Of a stretch of DNA of 64,000 nt, positions 47,604 through 58,424 are shown in pieces. Source of the stretch: Endocalyx cinctus (lineage: Eukaryota; Ascomycota; Sordariomycetes; Amphisphaeriales; Apiosporaceae); NCBI GenBank assembly GCA_001600455.1, contig BCKC01000005.1:806001-870000 (forward strand), in the 5' to 3' direction. Position numbers and translations under genes: made by a program. Below the pieces are notes generated by a model. That model was not told the origin of the DNA. It ran no database searches and saw only the letters and a list, made by a program, of their open reading frames with translations. How positions within the stretch are numbered: position 1 is the stretch's first letter; each line of letters starts with the position of its first letter.

Positions 47604-49409
47604 ATGCCTATCATCAATGGGAGAAAAGTAGCTTGGTAAGTTGCGTCCTTTTTCTTCCTCTTCCTCGTCTTTTAAACCGACCTATTTCACTTTCTCCCCC
47701 GACCGCCTATTTTTTTTTTTATCTTTTCGCTTCTTTAGACGCTTCTTCGCCGGGCGTCTAGCGGCTGTTGAGTCAAGTACTATATTTAATTTATTATTTA
47801 TTTATTTATTTTCTGTTTATCTTCTGCATCGATGTCGATCTAGACTCACCGCATGGGTAAAATGGGTTTAGTGGTTAATATGTGACCTGAAGATCACCGA
47901 CCACGTACTTGTGCTGACTAGCCCTACCATAGTGCCCCGTGTATACGTGGCCACCGGTCAACAAAATGCCCGCACCTGAAGGAGCGAGTGATGATCACGG
48001 TGAATAAACCAGGCCGGCCATTAAGCGATTGCCCAGATCATCCAGATAGATCCGTGTGTCTTTGCCGCCGCGTTACCGTTGCTATGTCTCGGAAAAGGAA
48101 GTGTCCCTGCCCCGCAAACAAAAGAACCGGAGTTCCGACCCCGGCCGAGCAATCTAATGTTGAAGAGGAACCGCTTTCGCCTTCGACGCCGTTACCACCT
48201 CGAGGAAAGCCGTCGGAGCATAGTCCACACAGTCGAAAACAATCGTACGATATGTCGGCCATCCCGCCTATGGATGCAGGTAACCTTAATCTAGTTAATC
48301 ATACCCCGTTATCGCCGAGTTTTGCGCCGAACTTTCAGGATGGCGGCTTTCCGCAGCAGACCGGCACGTTCCCGCCGCAGTTTCGGTTTCCCGGGACAGT
48401 TCCTGTATTGGATACCTCGATACCCGCTTACTTACCGCCGAGGAACAACATGAACCCAGATATGTCACCAACTATGTCTTCCTGGAATGACGCCTCAAAA
48501 CGCTCTAGTTTCGAGTCGAGCGCGTCTATGGGACCGCAGCATACTCCCGTATCAAGTGCTGGGTCATTCTCGTTCGAATATATGCCGAAAGAAGGAGGTA
48601 GTTGCTGTTCTGGTAAAGCGCAGGCGGCGCCACAACCACAGAATCAGGGGTTTCATGTTCCGTTAAAGCCAAAGCCGCAAGCTCCGCCACAAGATGCGCA
48701 GAATGTTATGGGATACAATAACGCCATGCCGATGCCCGGGCCTGTCAACATGATTGGGCATTTCTCGCAGACGAACATATTCGACCCACGCATGCAGTCG
48801 ATGCCTTTCGGCCATTCGACGTACTTCGCTTACCCCCCTACGATTGGATCGTTTGATCGCCCCCTTCAGCTAGCACAGTGGCAGCAGATGATGGCAGTGT
48901 ATATGCAAGGTGTTCCACCAAGCCCGTCAATGATGGTTCATAACGGGGTCGACGGTAATGGTGGCATGCCAACGAACTCGTCACCTACGTTCCACCAATG
49001 CGACTGCGGACCTGCGTGTCAATGTTTAGGATGTCCTACCCATCCATACAACCAAACAACACAAGAATACGTACGAGATGCATTGAATGCTCAACGTCAA
49101 ACAATCAATACGGATATCGAAGGTGGTAGCATGGCGGCTTGTGGAAAAGGCCCAGATATAGATGTATCAGGGGATGGGTCTTCCCCAACATCCACATCAA
49201 CGCCAACATCAACCCACACATCATCTGACACGGGGGCCAGCCCATCGGGAGCGGAAAACCAAGCTGATTCGCCGCACGATTACTTGGTAGTGCAATACGA
49301 TGTAGACATGGGGTGTGGTGGAGAATCTAACTCTTGCCCCTGCGGCGACCAATGCCAATGTGTCGGGTGCATGATGCATGGGAACGCATTAAACGGACTT
49401 GGAGACTAA
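47604..49409 (+). CDS. Copper-fist transcription factor (Mac1/Cuf1/GRISEA-like)
   Basis: Exons 47604-47635 and 47933-49409 give 502 residues. Exon 1 holds only MPIINGRKVA plus two bases of the first zinc-ligand Cys codon; exon 2 continues CAPCIRGHRSTKCPH. The copper-fist zinc ligands C11, C14, C23 and H25 are present, followed by the minor-groove motif KPGRPLSDC (usually KGRP) and a CLC...CPCP cluster. The C-terminal half carries two copper-binding Cys motifs with spacing C-x-C-x3-C-x-C-x2-C-x2-H: CDCGPACQCLGCPTH and CPCGDQCQCVGCMMH. Two such motifs are the hallmark of copper-repressed activators of copper uptake such as Mac1 and Cuf1. A nuclear regulator of copper-transport genes is therefore likely. 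The 297-base intron is the longest found here. Confidence 0.9.
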
Positions 49410-50199
49410 ATACAAACTGAGGAAGAGAGAGACAGAAATATGATGCGTGGTAGATTTCATTATCAAATTGGGATGGTGACACAACATGATACCCTATATC
49501 CTTTTTCACATGTTTACGTTCCTTAAGAAGGCCAAAGAAGAAAAAGAAATAAGAAGCTTGGATGTGGTTATTATGTGAAAAAGGGCATGGATGTTAGGAT
49601 AATGTTCTTTACAGAAATGATTGTCGGTAATTTCGAAGGAAAAAACACCTGTTAGACAAACGGATGCTCGAGGTTAGGAGAGAAAGAGGTCTTTACTGAA
49701 GTGATACCCCCATTGTTATATTGCATATATATATGCTTAGTAGTTAGAGAACTTTGTCAATTTCGCACAGAAATAAATACGATTCGAAATAGAGAGTAGA
49801 GAGAAAAGAACTGTATATTTCGTGGAGGGTGATACAGTCTTGAATATATCGACTGGTATGTTTGAAGGGCTGGAGGGGACGGCAGATGGGGGGGGAATTC
49901 GGACCTAAGGGTCCTAACTTAGGGTGGTAATTAGTGGCACTACTCAGACCCACAAGAAGCCGCTGTTGCGTTGCTCCACCGTGAACGCTACATAGATACA
50001 TAGCTAATCCTAAAGTTAGCAGCTTATTTTGAAGATCATTAATTTTGAATTTAACTGAGTTGTTGAGGTCGCTTCAGTCACACAGTATTATTCAGTAGTG
50101 GATAGTAACGAGTAACTTTACGACGAGTACATGTACAGATAACGACGAAGAAAACAGTAATAAAGACTGTATACTCTACAATAAAATACCCAAGAAGAC
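49410..50199. other. Intergenic spacer
   Basis: 3' flank of the copper-fist gene and promoter of the next gene on the same strand. No gene seen; the minus-strand open frame at 49744-50001 has no recognised motif. Confidence 0.55.
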
Positions 50200-51534
50200 A
50201 TGAGGTCTCATCATTCAGGCCGCAACTCTAGACGCGACGAAGAACATCACAACGACCGCGAATATGATAACTGTGACGAACGAAGAGATGTATCCAGAGA
50301 TCAACATAATACGAAGAAAAGTAGGATGAATAGAAGTAGAAGTCCACAATTCGAAGATAAAGAGTATGAAGATGCTAGAGGAAGTGTAGATAGATATGGG
50401 CGTGAATATAGGCGACGCGACAACGATGGCAACGACGACCGATATAGTCGCCATGATCATAACAATAATAATAACAATAATCATCGTCGGCATGGAAATT
50501 CTCACCGCCATCATCATCACCATCACCACCACCGTCGTTCTCCCTCCCCGCAACAGCCGCAAGCGCAAAGCCACGTTTCCCTACCCTTCGACGCGCGACC
50601 GCTCTCTCGCTCGACAGCCGATCTCGACCTGTTTAGACCACTCCTCGCAAATTACCTCGAGGTACAGAAACAGAAGTATGTTGAGGACATGGACGAGCGC
50701 GAAGTAAAGGGTCGTTGGAAGTCATTTGTGTCTAAGTGGAACAAAGGCGAACTCGCCGAGGGGTGGTATTCTCCCGAGACGTTCGAGAGAAGCACCGAAT
50801 TATACGGTCATGCTCTCCAGGAACAGAGACAGGAACATAGTCGGAGAAAGACGACAACAGAGACCCCTCCTCGTGCTGCAGTTCGAGATAGAAGCACTGC
50901 TTCGGAGGATAGAAACCGCGATGATGGCGCCGAGCGAGCCGGGATATATAATGATGACAATGATTCAAAAATGCACGAGGACGAAGAAGAAGACGACGAT
51001 TACGGTCCTACACCGCTCGATGCCGCCTCAAAGAGCCACGACACCCGACGAGGAGCCACCATCCCCACCCGTCACGACCTCTCCCTCCGGGACGAAGCTC
51101 TCGCGGAAGAGCGCGCGACCGCAGCCTCCGATCTGCGGCTGGCGCGACGAGCCGACCGGGCGCTGCAGAAGGAGCGGCTAGACGACATACTACCGCCGCG
51201 GGCCGAGGCCGGGACGCGGGAGCGGCAGCTGGAAAAGAAGCGGGAGAAGGCCGAGCAGATGAGGTCCTACCGCAACGGGGCGTCGCCCGAACCGGCCGAG
51301 ACGGACGCCTTCGACGGGGAAGGCGGCGGCGCCGGCGGTGCCGGAGGGAGCCTAGAGGAATACAAAAGGCAGAAGGCGGAGGCGCAGAAGAAGAAGAGCG
51401 AGAGGGCGCTGAGAAGGGAGGAGGAGGCGAGGATAGAGGCCGCCGAGAGGGAAGAGAGGGTTAAGAGGTATAAGCAGAGGGAGGAGACGACGCTGGAGGG
51501 GTTGAAGGAGATCGCGAGAATGAGGTTTGGATAG
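50200..51534 (+). CDS. HEL117-like nuclear protein (Arg/Asp/His-rich, conserved core)
   Basis: Single exon, 444 residues. The first 125 residues are rich in Arg, Asp, Asn and His, including an SR-type segment (RMNRSRSPQ) and an eight-His run, as in nuclear RNA-processing proteins. The conserved core begins LPFDARPLSRSTADLDLF and includes YLEVQKQKYVEDMDEREVKG and WNKGELAEGWYSPETFE, the signature of proteins annotated in fungi as HEL117. No helicase motifs (Walker A, DEAD box) are present, so the helicase label of that name should not be taken literally. The C-terminal third is a long charged coiled coil (about 300-440). Function is unknown; an RNA-splicing or chromatin setting is only inferred. 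The gene converges on the TDA3-like gene, ending 330 bases from it. Confidence 0.75.
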   Translation: MRSHHSGRNSRRDEEHHNDREYDNCDERRDVSRDQHNTKKSRMNRSRSPQFEDKEYEDARGSVDRYGREYRRRDNDGNDDRYSRHDHNNNNNNNHRRHGNSHRHHHHHHHHRRSPSPQQPQAQSHVSLPFDARPLSRSTADLDLFRPLLANYLEVQKQKYVEDMDEREVKGRWKSFVSKWNKGELAEGWYSPETFERSTELYGHALQEQRQEHSRRKTTTETPPRAAVRDRSTASEDRNRDDGAERAGIYNDDNDSKMHEDEEEDDDYGPTPLDAASKSHDTRRGATIPTRHDLSLRDEALAEERATAASDLRLARRADRALQKERLDDILPPRAEAGTRERQLEKKREKAEQMRSYRNGASPEPAETDAFDGEGGGAGGAGGSLEEYKRQKAEAQKKKSERALRREEEARIEAAEREERVKRYKQREETTLEGLKEIARMRFG

Positions 51535-51864
51535 GCTGGAATGATGATTAAAGGGGTTTTGGATAACGTGCGGTGGGGAAGGGGGAGGACGTCTATTGAC
51601 TCTACCTCTTCACATGTACGGACAGATGTCCTACCTGATCTAGGGCTTCCTTCTTGACAATAAAAAGTATCACCAAATGCACAGGTGTAATCATCGCTGT
51701 ATATGATTTTGGGTTCTTTTACTTTCTTCTATATGTAACTCCATCAGCTAGATTACTTAGGGTCCGTGCTGATAGTAATAAATGCAGGTACATCTCTATT
51801 TTCACCATCATTACACTCGTACACGTATATACACACGAGCTCAGCTAACCTACTTGCAGATTAC
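51535..51864. other. Convergent 3' spacer
   Basis: 330 bases shared as 3' flanks by the HEL117-like and TDA3-like genes. Nothing else is seen. Confidence 0.6.
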
Positions 51865-53277
51865 TCAAAGTACCATAGCGGGGTCGCAACCACCCAAGCT
51901 CGCGCTTTTAGCCTTTCCCTCCATGACGATCTCGCTAACCAGTTTTCCCGTTCCTGGCGCGTTTTGTATACCCCAGCAGGTATGACCGGCGGCAACGACG
52001 AGCCCTTCTATTCCGGGGACCGGTCCGATGAAAGGACCTCCCTGAGGTAGGTAGCAAGCCTGCCGAGCGAGTACCTCACCTTGAACGCCCAGCTCGTCGC
52101 TGACGGCGCCCACCTGCCTCACTATATCGGCGCACCTCCCCGGATCGACCTTGACCTCCATCGTGGTGACGGGTAATTCTTCGTACTCGTCCGTGGGCCC
52201 GCAAGCGTACGCCGTCCCGTCCGGCCGCGCGTAGATCTCGGGCTCGACCGACTGCGGCTTCTTCAGCGGTTTCGGGTCGTTACCTTCGGTCTCCGCGCGG
52301 GAAGAAGTCGAAGGAGAAGGGGACGGGAACCCAGCGGGTAGCGAGATGGACGTGAACAGCGCGTAGGCCGATACCGGACGCGGCGTGCGCACCACCACGC
52401 TGTGGGCGCGGGACGCGCGGACGGGGATCTGCGGGAGAAGGCGCGAAGTCCAGGGTCCGGCGGCGACGACGCAGCGGTTCGCCGTCAACGTCTTTTCCAC
52501 TTCCTCTTTGGCTCCTCCTCCTTCTTTGGCGAGATACGTCACGCTCTCGACGGATTTCTTGCCCTCGCCGTCGCGGTAATTAATCGACGTCACGCGCGCG
52601 CCTGTGACGATGTTCACGCCCGCATCCGCCGCCAGCGAGGCCATCGCCCGCGTGAACAGCTCCGGATGCACCTGCGCGGTATCCTCGGGGGTCCCGATCC
52701 CGTCGTATCCGCGCACCGAAGGCGGGTTCACCCAATCGAGGTCGTCGGGGGCGCCCAGACGACGCAAGGCGCCGTCGTCGAGCCTGTGGTCCTTGTGCAG
52801 GCCTTTCGTCGTCTTCTCGCCTTTCGCCTCTTCGGGGTTAACCGGCTTCGGAACAGACGACGGCAGCCGGGCGACGCAATCGACCTGGCTCGCCCAGCAT
52901 CGTCGGTACCCCCACCTCTCGTCGCCGCCGTGCTCCCGCGCCAGCTCCTCGTGCAGCCGGAAGCTCAGCGGTACGATGTTCCGCGGGAAGGCCCACAGCG
53001 CGAGCAACCCGCCGGCTTTGCCGCTCGCGCCGCCGGCGATCCCCGCGTGCGCCGGGTTCGAGATGGGGTCGGCTCCGGGGCTGAGGAGGGTGGACGCTTC
53101 GCGCAGGCTTTCCGCGGTGCGTCCCCCGTCGCTGTGATGGGCGGCCTCGAGGAGGGTGATCCGGTGCCGGGAAGGGTCGTAGGACGGGTGGCGCGTTAGG
53201 TAGTACGCCGTGCTGCATCCGATGATACCCCCGCCTATTATGGTGATTTCTTTTTTGGAGGCGGTGGCGACGGACAT
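51865..53277 (-). CDS. TDA3-like FAD-dependent oxidoreductase
   Basis: Single exon, 470 residues from ATG 53277; the frame runs further upstream without ATG. Near the N-terminus ITIIGGGIIGCSTAYYLTRH is the FAD-binding loop. GGASGKAGGLLALWAFP follows at about residue 80, with the conserved ASGKAGG characteristic of the yeast TDA3 group. A charged low-complexity insert (PKPVNPEEAKGEKTTKG) and another near 320 (SPSPSTSSRAETEGND) lie in probable loops. The C-terminus GHTCWGIQNAPGTGKLVSEI closes the flavin site. Yeast Tda3 is linked to endosome-to-Golgi recycling; its enzymatic substrate is unknown. Fungal relatives are often filed as sarcosine or D-amino-acid oxidases, which is less certain. High GC contrasts with flanking DNA. 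Confidence 0.85.
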   Translation of the reverse strand: MSVATASKKEITIIGGGIIGCSTAYYLTRHPSYDPSRHRITLLEAAHHSDGGRTAESLREASTLLSPGADPISNPAHAGIAGGASGKAGGLLALWAFPRNIVPLSFRLHEELAREHGGDERWGYRRCWASQVDCVARLPSSVPKPVNPEEAKGEKTTKGLHKDHRLDDGALRRLGAPDDLDWVNPPSVRGYDGIGTPEDTAQVHPELFTRAMASLAADAGVNIVTGARVTSINYRDGEGKKSVESVTYLAKEGGGAKEEVEKTLTANRCVVAAGPWTSRLLPQIPVRASRAHSVVVRTPRPVSAYALFTSISLPAGFPSPSPSTSSRAETEGNDPKPLKKPQSVEPEIYARPDGTAYACGPTDEYEELPVTTMEVKVDPGRCADIVRQVGAVSDELGVQGEVLARQACYLPQGGPFIGPVPGIEGLVVAAGHTCWGIQNAPGTGKLVSEIVMEGKAKSASLGGCDPAMVL

Positions 53278-55420
53278 TCTCACGTGGGCGAATCTTCTTT
53301 TGAAGAAAGAAGAAGGGGGGAAAAGAAGCGAAGTATAGTAAGAGAGGGAAGTCAGAAAATAACACACAGGCAATTAATTGACTCGTGATTCTTATATGCC
53401 TTCTGTTTCTCTACGGTGGGGTTGTTCGCAGCGCAGACTGGTGGGGTTAGGTATAGTTGCCTACCCGTCGCAGTCATTCTCCGGTGAGGCAAGACGAGGT
53501 GGATGGATACTACGTCATAGGCTGATAGGTTGGTTTATAGTTGATTTGTGGGGACAACTCGTTACTTCTGACTTTTCACTAATACGATACTCCTCGAGGT
53601 AATCTATCTCAGTAACCTTCTATTTGTATTGGACTGCGATGTAACATCATCAACGTCAAAGATGTGAATTTCATGGCCAGCCAAAAAAAAAAAAAAAAAT
53701 CATCTCTATTATTTTGATGACCGGAGCACCGAAACCTGAGGTCCACTTCTCGGTATGATTCATCCTTTCAACTATCCCGACATAATCTTATCATCCCCGA
53801 AGACTTAATGGAAAATATTAAGATAAGTGATGTGGCGTGATATGACCTCTGTCTCACAGACGATTGATCTTGTCCGTAGACTCCATTCGATATATTTAGA
53901 AGAGATGCATCAACGAACTATTTCCTTTGCTGATTCACTATAGCGCCTGGAAGAAAGAAAATTCAAGAGTGATGATTTTCTATCACGGTCTCCTAGTTCT
54001 ACTTGACAAAATGCCAGTATTATAGCTGGAAGGTCTTGGCTATATCTTTCAAGTCGCGCTGTCCTTTCCAGCCTTAACATCTGTGATCTTGGTTAATGGT
54101 TGTTGACTTGAGAGGCTCATGCGAACCTGGCATCGACCTGACTGGTGACTTGAGGGCCCTAGATACTTAAGGTATCCTTATTCCGCCTTCAAACTCCGTT
54201 CACATGTGCGGCTTTAAGGAAGTTACTAGGTTGAACAACAGCGTCACTAGACTAAGTGTATGGAATCCACACCAGTCTTTCATACATACAGGACATCTTG
54301 ATGTGTTCAAACCATCCTGGCTACCGTGTCTGCGGAGAAGTACCTAGCACAAAAGAATCTAAGGGTAAATTCGGAGGGGCTCGTTAAATTGATAACACCG
54401 CTCATGATATTTCTTCCATCCTCAAGGAGAATTGTTGAAAACGCAATTTTCCATTTGAAAATACACATATTTAGGCTATGCTGCGCGAGCTTTGTCACAT
54501 CTAGATCATGTATAAGAACTGAAAGAAAAGAATTGAAGACTTCATCATAATATCGATCAGGGCGATGAATGGGTTATCCTATTCGGATGCCCAGATTTTC
54601 CGAGCGAATGATCATATCACGGCATCAATGTGTAATGACGCTTCTGCGAGATAATGGTGAGAGGAAGTATGCTCATTTGCCTACCTTCCATCACATTTAT
54701 TAAGCCATTCGTATTATCCCCTTGACCCCCACCAGCACGATGCTCTACCATTTTACTCGAGTCCTGAGAGACATTTTAATATATCTGAGATGAAAATTCA
54801 ATGGAATATGACTTTTTTTATAGGAGAGTTACCGACACCCCCCAATGTTCCATTTTGCCCGCCGTGACCCCTCAATATATCCATCCCCATAAATTGCCAA
54901 GTGATCGGGAAATTTGACCTGCTGGACATTGATTCTTGATTTCCTTAAGTGAATCTGCTATAGGTACACCAAGCAGGCTTTGAGCGTGGTGATCGCCAAA
55001 CGACTACTACCGGTAGGTTAGATTAAAAGTGAGGATACACCTTGGCGAGCGGCTGCTTTGGGTAATAATGAATGTGCTGCCGGATATTTCGTCAATACCC
55101 GGCACACGTGGTAAGGGTTGGTTTCTTTTCTTCCACCAAGGAAAGATAAGCTGGGAAGAGAAAAGAACTTCATTTACTTACTTGATATGACGTTGGGGAA
55201 ATCGGAATGTTTGGTTTTGGAATTCTTGTGTATCTATATATCTAGGCTTCCCAAGCTAGTGGAATGGATCCAACCCCCTTCCCCTTCCGCCTCCTTTTTA
55301 TTGTAACTTAGAAGTACCGGGTGGACCATAAAAAGGTCACGATTAACTTCTTTTTAAAAAAGACAATACCCCCGTATTACGTGCCGTATTCCTATTTCAT
55401 TTTGGTTTATTATAGTGAAA
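53278..55420. other. Intergenic region upstream of two divergent genes
   Basis: No gene recognised over 2.1 kb. It contains an A run at about 53682-53699. It should hold promoters for the TDA3-like gene (minus) and the quinoprotein-like gene (plus). Confidence 0.55.
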
Positions 55421-57041
55421 ATGATACCATTATTGATTTCCGCTGCTCTCGGGCTGTTGGCGACGACGGCGTCAGCACATAACTGTACCGGCAAGACTTT
55501 TGAGCCCGCGGTACCCTTAGATATAGCTGATGGTTATACGGCTAAGGTTATTCTAAATGACCTGAACCAGCCGCGTGGCATGGTCTTCGACAGAATTGGA
55601 AACCTTCTTGTTGTTGAACAGGGTGGGGCGGGTGTCAGAAGGATTATCATGACCGAAGATAGGGACCTGGAGAACGTTTGCGTCGTGTCGAGCAGTCAAC
55701 TTATTGACGATGCCACGGTAAGCACGAATTTATATTATAATTCAGACTCTGAAAAGAATACTGTGCTTCTCAGTATTTATTGAGAATCCTCATGCTAACC
55801 ATACTAAAAAAAAAAACAAAAACAAAGCTCAACCATGGTATTGCCTTCAATCAAGACGGCACCACACTCTTCGTTTCCAACTTGGGAACCGTGTTTGCGT
55901 ATCCTTACGACGCCCGAAACGGCACCGTTGGCACCCCCAAGTCTATCATAACCGGCATGAGCACGGCGGGACACTCGACCCGGACTCTCCTCGTTCCCGT
56001 CACGGCTCCCAACCTTCTTCTAGTATCTTGCGGATCAAACGCAAACATAGACAACGCAACTGTCGAGGCAGAGTCCGGAAGAAGTGTTATCAAAATGTTC
56101 GATATCGAAGCGCTCATGGCGTCCGAGGCTGCTACCGACTATAACACAGGCGGCGAAGTATTAGGAATGGGACTGAGGAATTCGGTGGGCGTGGGCGTGG
56201 ATCCGACCACGGGAGGTATCGTAAGTTTCGATCAAGGATAAAGCCCAAAAAAAAAAAAAAAAAACACTGACATTATTTATTTTCAGTGGTCCGTAGAAAA
56301 CTCGGCCGACGAGATCGCACGCGAGTCCGTGGACCTACACAACGAGAACCCGGCCGAAGAGATGAACTACCACGGAATCCTGGCGGGAGGTGCCGAAGGA
56401 AACGAGATGGTAGGAACCAACTACGGATACCCCGCCTGCTTCTCTGCGTGGAACGCGACAAATATCCCCTCCAACGTCAACATTACCGTGGGGTCCCAGT
56501 TCGGCTCCGTCGAGGGGACGCCATACCAGGAGGTCACGGCGGCGGCGACGAGTGAGGAAGTGGACGTATTCTGTAGGAGCGAACGTCAGGGTCCTAGCAT
56601 CGTCTTTCCTGCACACACGGCACCGCTAGATATCAAGTTCAAGCAAGACGGGAGTGTTGCCTACGTGACATTCCACGGGAGCTGGTTCGTTAGGTCCTTT
56701 CTTTTTGATCCCCTAACCAAATTCATATATCCTCTTTCGTAAATATACTTAACCGATACGAGAAGAAAAGATGACGCTAACGCCTATTAATTGAAAACTG
56801 CAGGAACCGCGCACCGCCCGATGGATACCGGCTGGGTAAAATCGCCTTCAGGAACGGGCAGCCAGTAACTCCAGTAGCGGACAGCGCGTCGGCGGTGACT
56901 TACATCATCCAGAATCCGGACCTGACTCAGTGTCCCGGTGCCTGCATTCGTCCCGTAGGCCTCGCGTGGGACGGTAAAGGACGTCTCTTTATGACGAGCG
57001 ACGAAACGGGCGAGCTTTACGCCCTCACGGGGTTGTTATAG
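55421..57041 (+). CDS. Secreted PQQ-type sugar dehydrogenase-like protein (sorbosone dehydrogenase/AA12-like)
   Basis: Exons 55421-55717, 55828-56220, 56287-56684 and 56804-57041 give 441 residues. Residues 1-19 form a signal peptide (MIPLLISAALGLLATTASA). The body matches soluble quinoprotein glucose/sorbosone dehydrogenases: YTAKVILNDLNQPRGMVFD, LNHGIAFNQDGTTLFVS, NYGYPACFSAWN, APLDIKFKQDG followed by VTFHGSW, and near the end IRPVGLAWDGKGRLFMTS. Fungal members are beta-propeller enzymes that use PQQ to oxidise sugars outside the cell, some joined to CBM1 and cytochrome domains; neither is present here. The third intron has a weak donor (gttcgt), but the spliced product restores the expected HGSWNR sequence. 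ATG 55421 is used because the frame before it starts with GTG. Whether PQQ is the cofactor here is inferred. Confidence 0.85.
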
Positions 57042-57752
57042 AGAGGAACTGGCTTGTTACGAAAACATTCCAATATTGGAAATATAGATGTTTTCTATTT
57101 TGTTCTATTTTGTAGTCTCTTTATGAAGAATAGAATAAAGAGGATAATGAATTTATCATCTCTGCTATTGTAGTTCGGATAGTGCTATTGGCCACATCAG
57201 TGACTTTAGCACCGATGTCTTACATACTGTCAATTAATTGCATCCTTTAAGCATTATTATCCATTTCTTATATGATACAACCTATTTATCCTTTATTGTA
57301 TGAACAAGCCAGGTAAACCTGGGATGAAAAGCATATGCAAATGATCTTCTCGTTTCAAGAGCGTATCGCTCTTAGCTGGACAAGATTGTTTAGTGCTGAG
57401 AGGGGAAAAAAAAAAGTAATAGCAGGTCGTGTCTAGCACTTTAAAAACACATAAATTTAATCCGCTGCCGTGGTCTGGTTTCACCAACGGTAAATATAAG
57501 GTTCGCTTCGGTAAAGAAGAATTCAAAAGAATGATGATAAATAACCGGATAGAGAAGAAGCTTAGGTGGGGCATGAAGTTGTTGCGCAGAGAAGAAATGT
57601 TGATGATGCGAGAGTGGTGTAGGTATTACGAGTTACTTAGTATCTTGAAGGTATGTCCAACCTTTGCCCGTCTCGAGGTTATGTATAGTAGTGTATATAC
57701 TTACGGATAGTACCTAGCTGCCTAGGTATACGTGGAAACAACTCTTAAGAGT

Positions 57753-57795
<43 letters not shown>

Positions 57796-58424
57796 ACCTG
57801 GGTATGTCCACGGGTACGTATATAATTTTTAAACGCCTGATCAATTCGATAGTTAATATAATTGCTTTTAAGGACGAACACGATCATTTCTTTTGAAGAT
57901 CCTCTCTTATATACGAAGTACAGTAGGTAGGTACCTTTATAGGCAGACAGGCTTCAAGTTTACGCGTTTGAAGGTAACCCAAGGCCTTCTAGGTTGCTAA
58001 GGTCAGTGCAGTCAAAGTTCTAAATGCAGCGTCATGTGGGGTATATTAGCGTACGCATACTAACTTTAGTAGTACCCTACTACCCCTCCAGCCCCTCCAA
58101 GCCTTAAAGTTTTTAAAGCCTTAAAGAGCACAAGTGACGTCTACCTAAGGTGCCTTCCTAGTGGGGTCAACTTATCGGTCATCCTTCATCCGTCATGCTC
58201 TCAACCTTTACGCTGCTGAGACCTAATAGACAATTACTTCCTTGTCATCTTTAAAACAAAGTATTATGTGAAGAAACTGACTCTAGACTTTGAATCAAGA
58301 TTAAATTTACTTATAATTATCCTCTTGATTCCTTTATCCCGTAATTTACCTCTTCTTCCTTGAACTTGATCATTCTGCCCTACCTATTCTACCGTTTAGA
58401 GAACCGGGAGTCCGGACGCCCATC
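57042..58424. other. Intergenic region with TA/TATG microsatellite
   Basis: A basic open frame lies at about 57429-57650 (see findings). It also holds (TA)n and (TATG)n at 57752-57795 and TAGGTAGGTACC near 57926. No established gene was found. Confidence 0.5.
57752..57795. repeat. (TA)n then (TATG)n microsatellite
   Basis: About nine TA units pass directly into about six TATG units. Confidence 0.9.

Noticed and set aside
52402..53199. 265-codon plus-strand frame opposite the TDA3-like gene
   Set aside because: Arg-rich antisense shadow in a GC-rich coding sequence.
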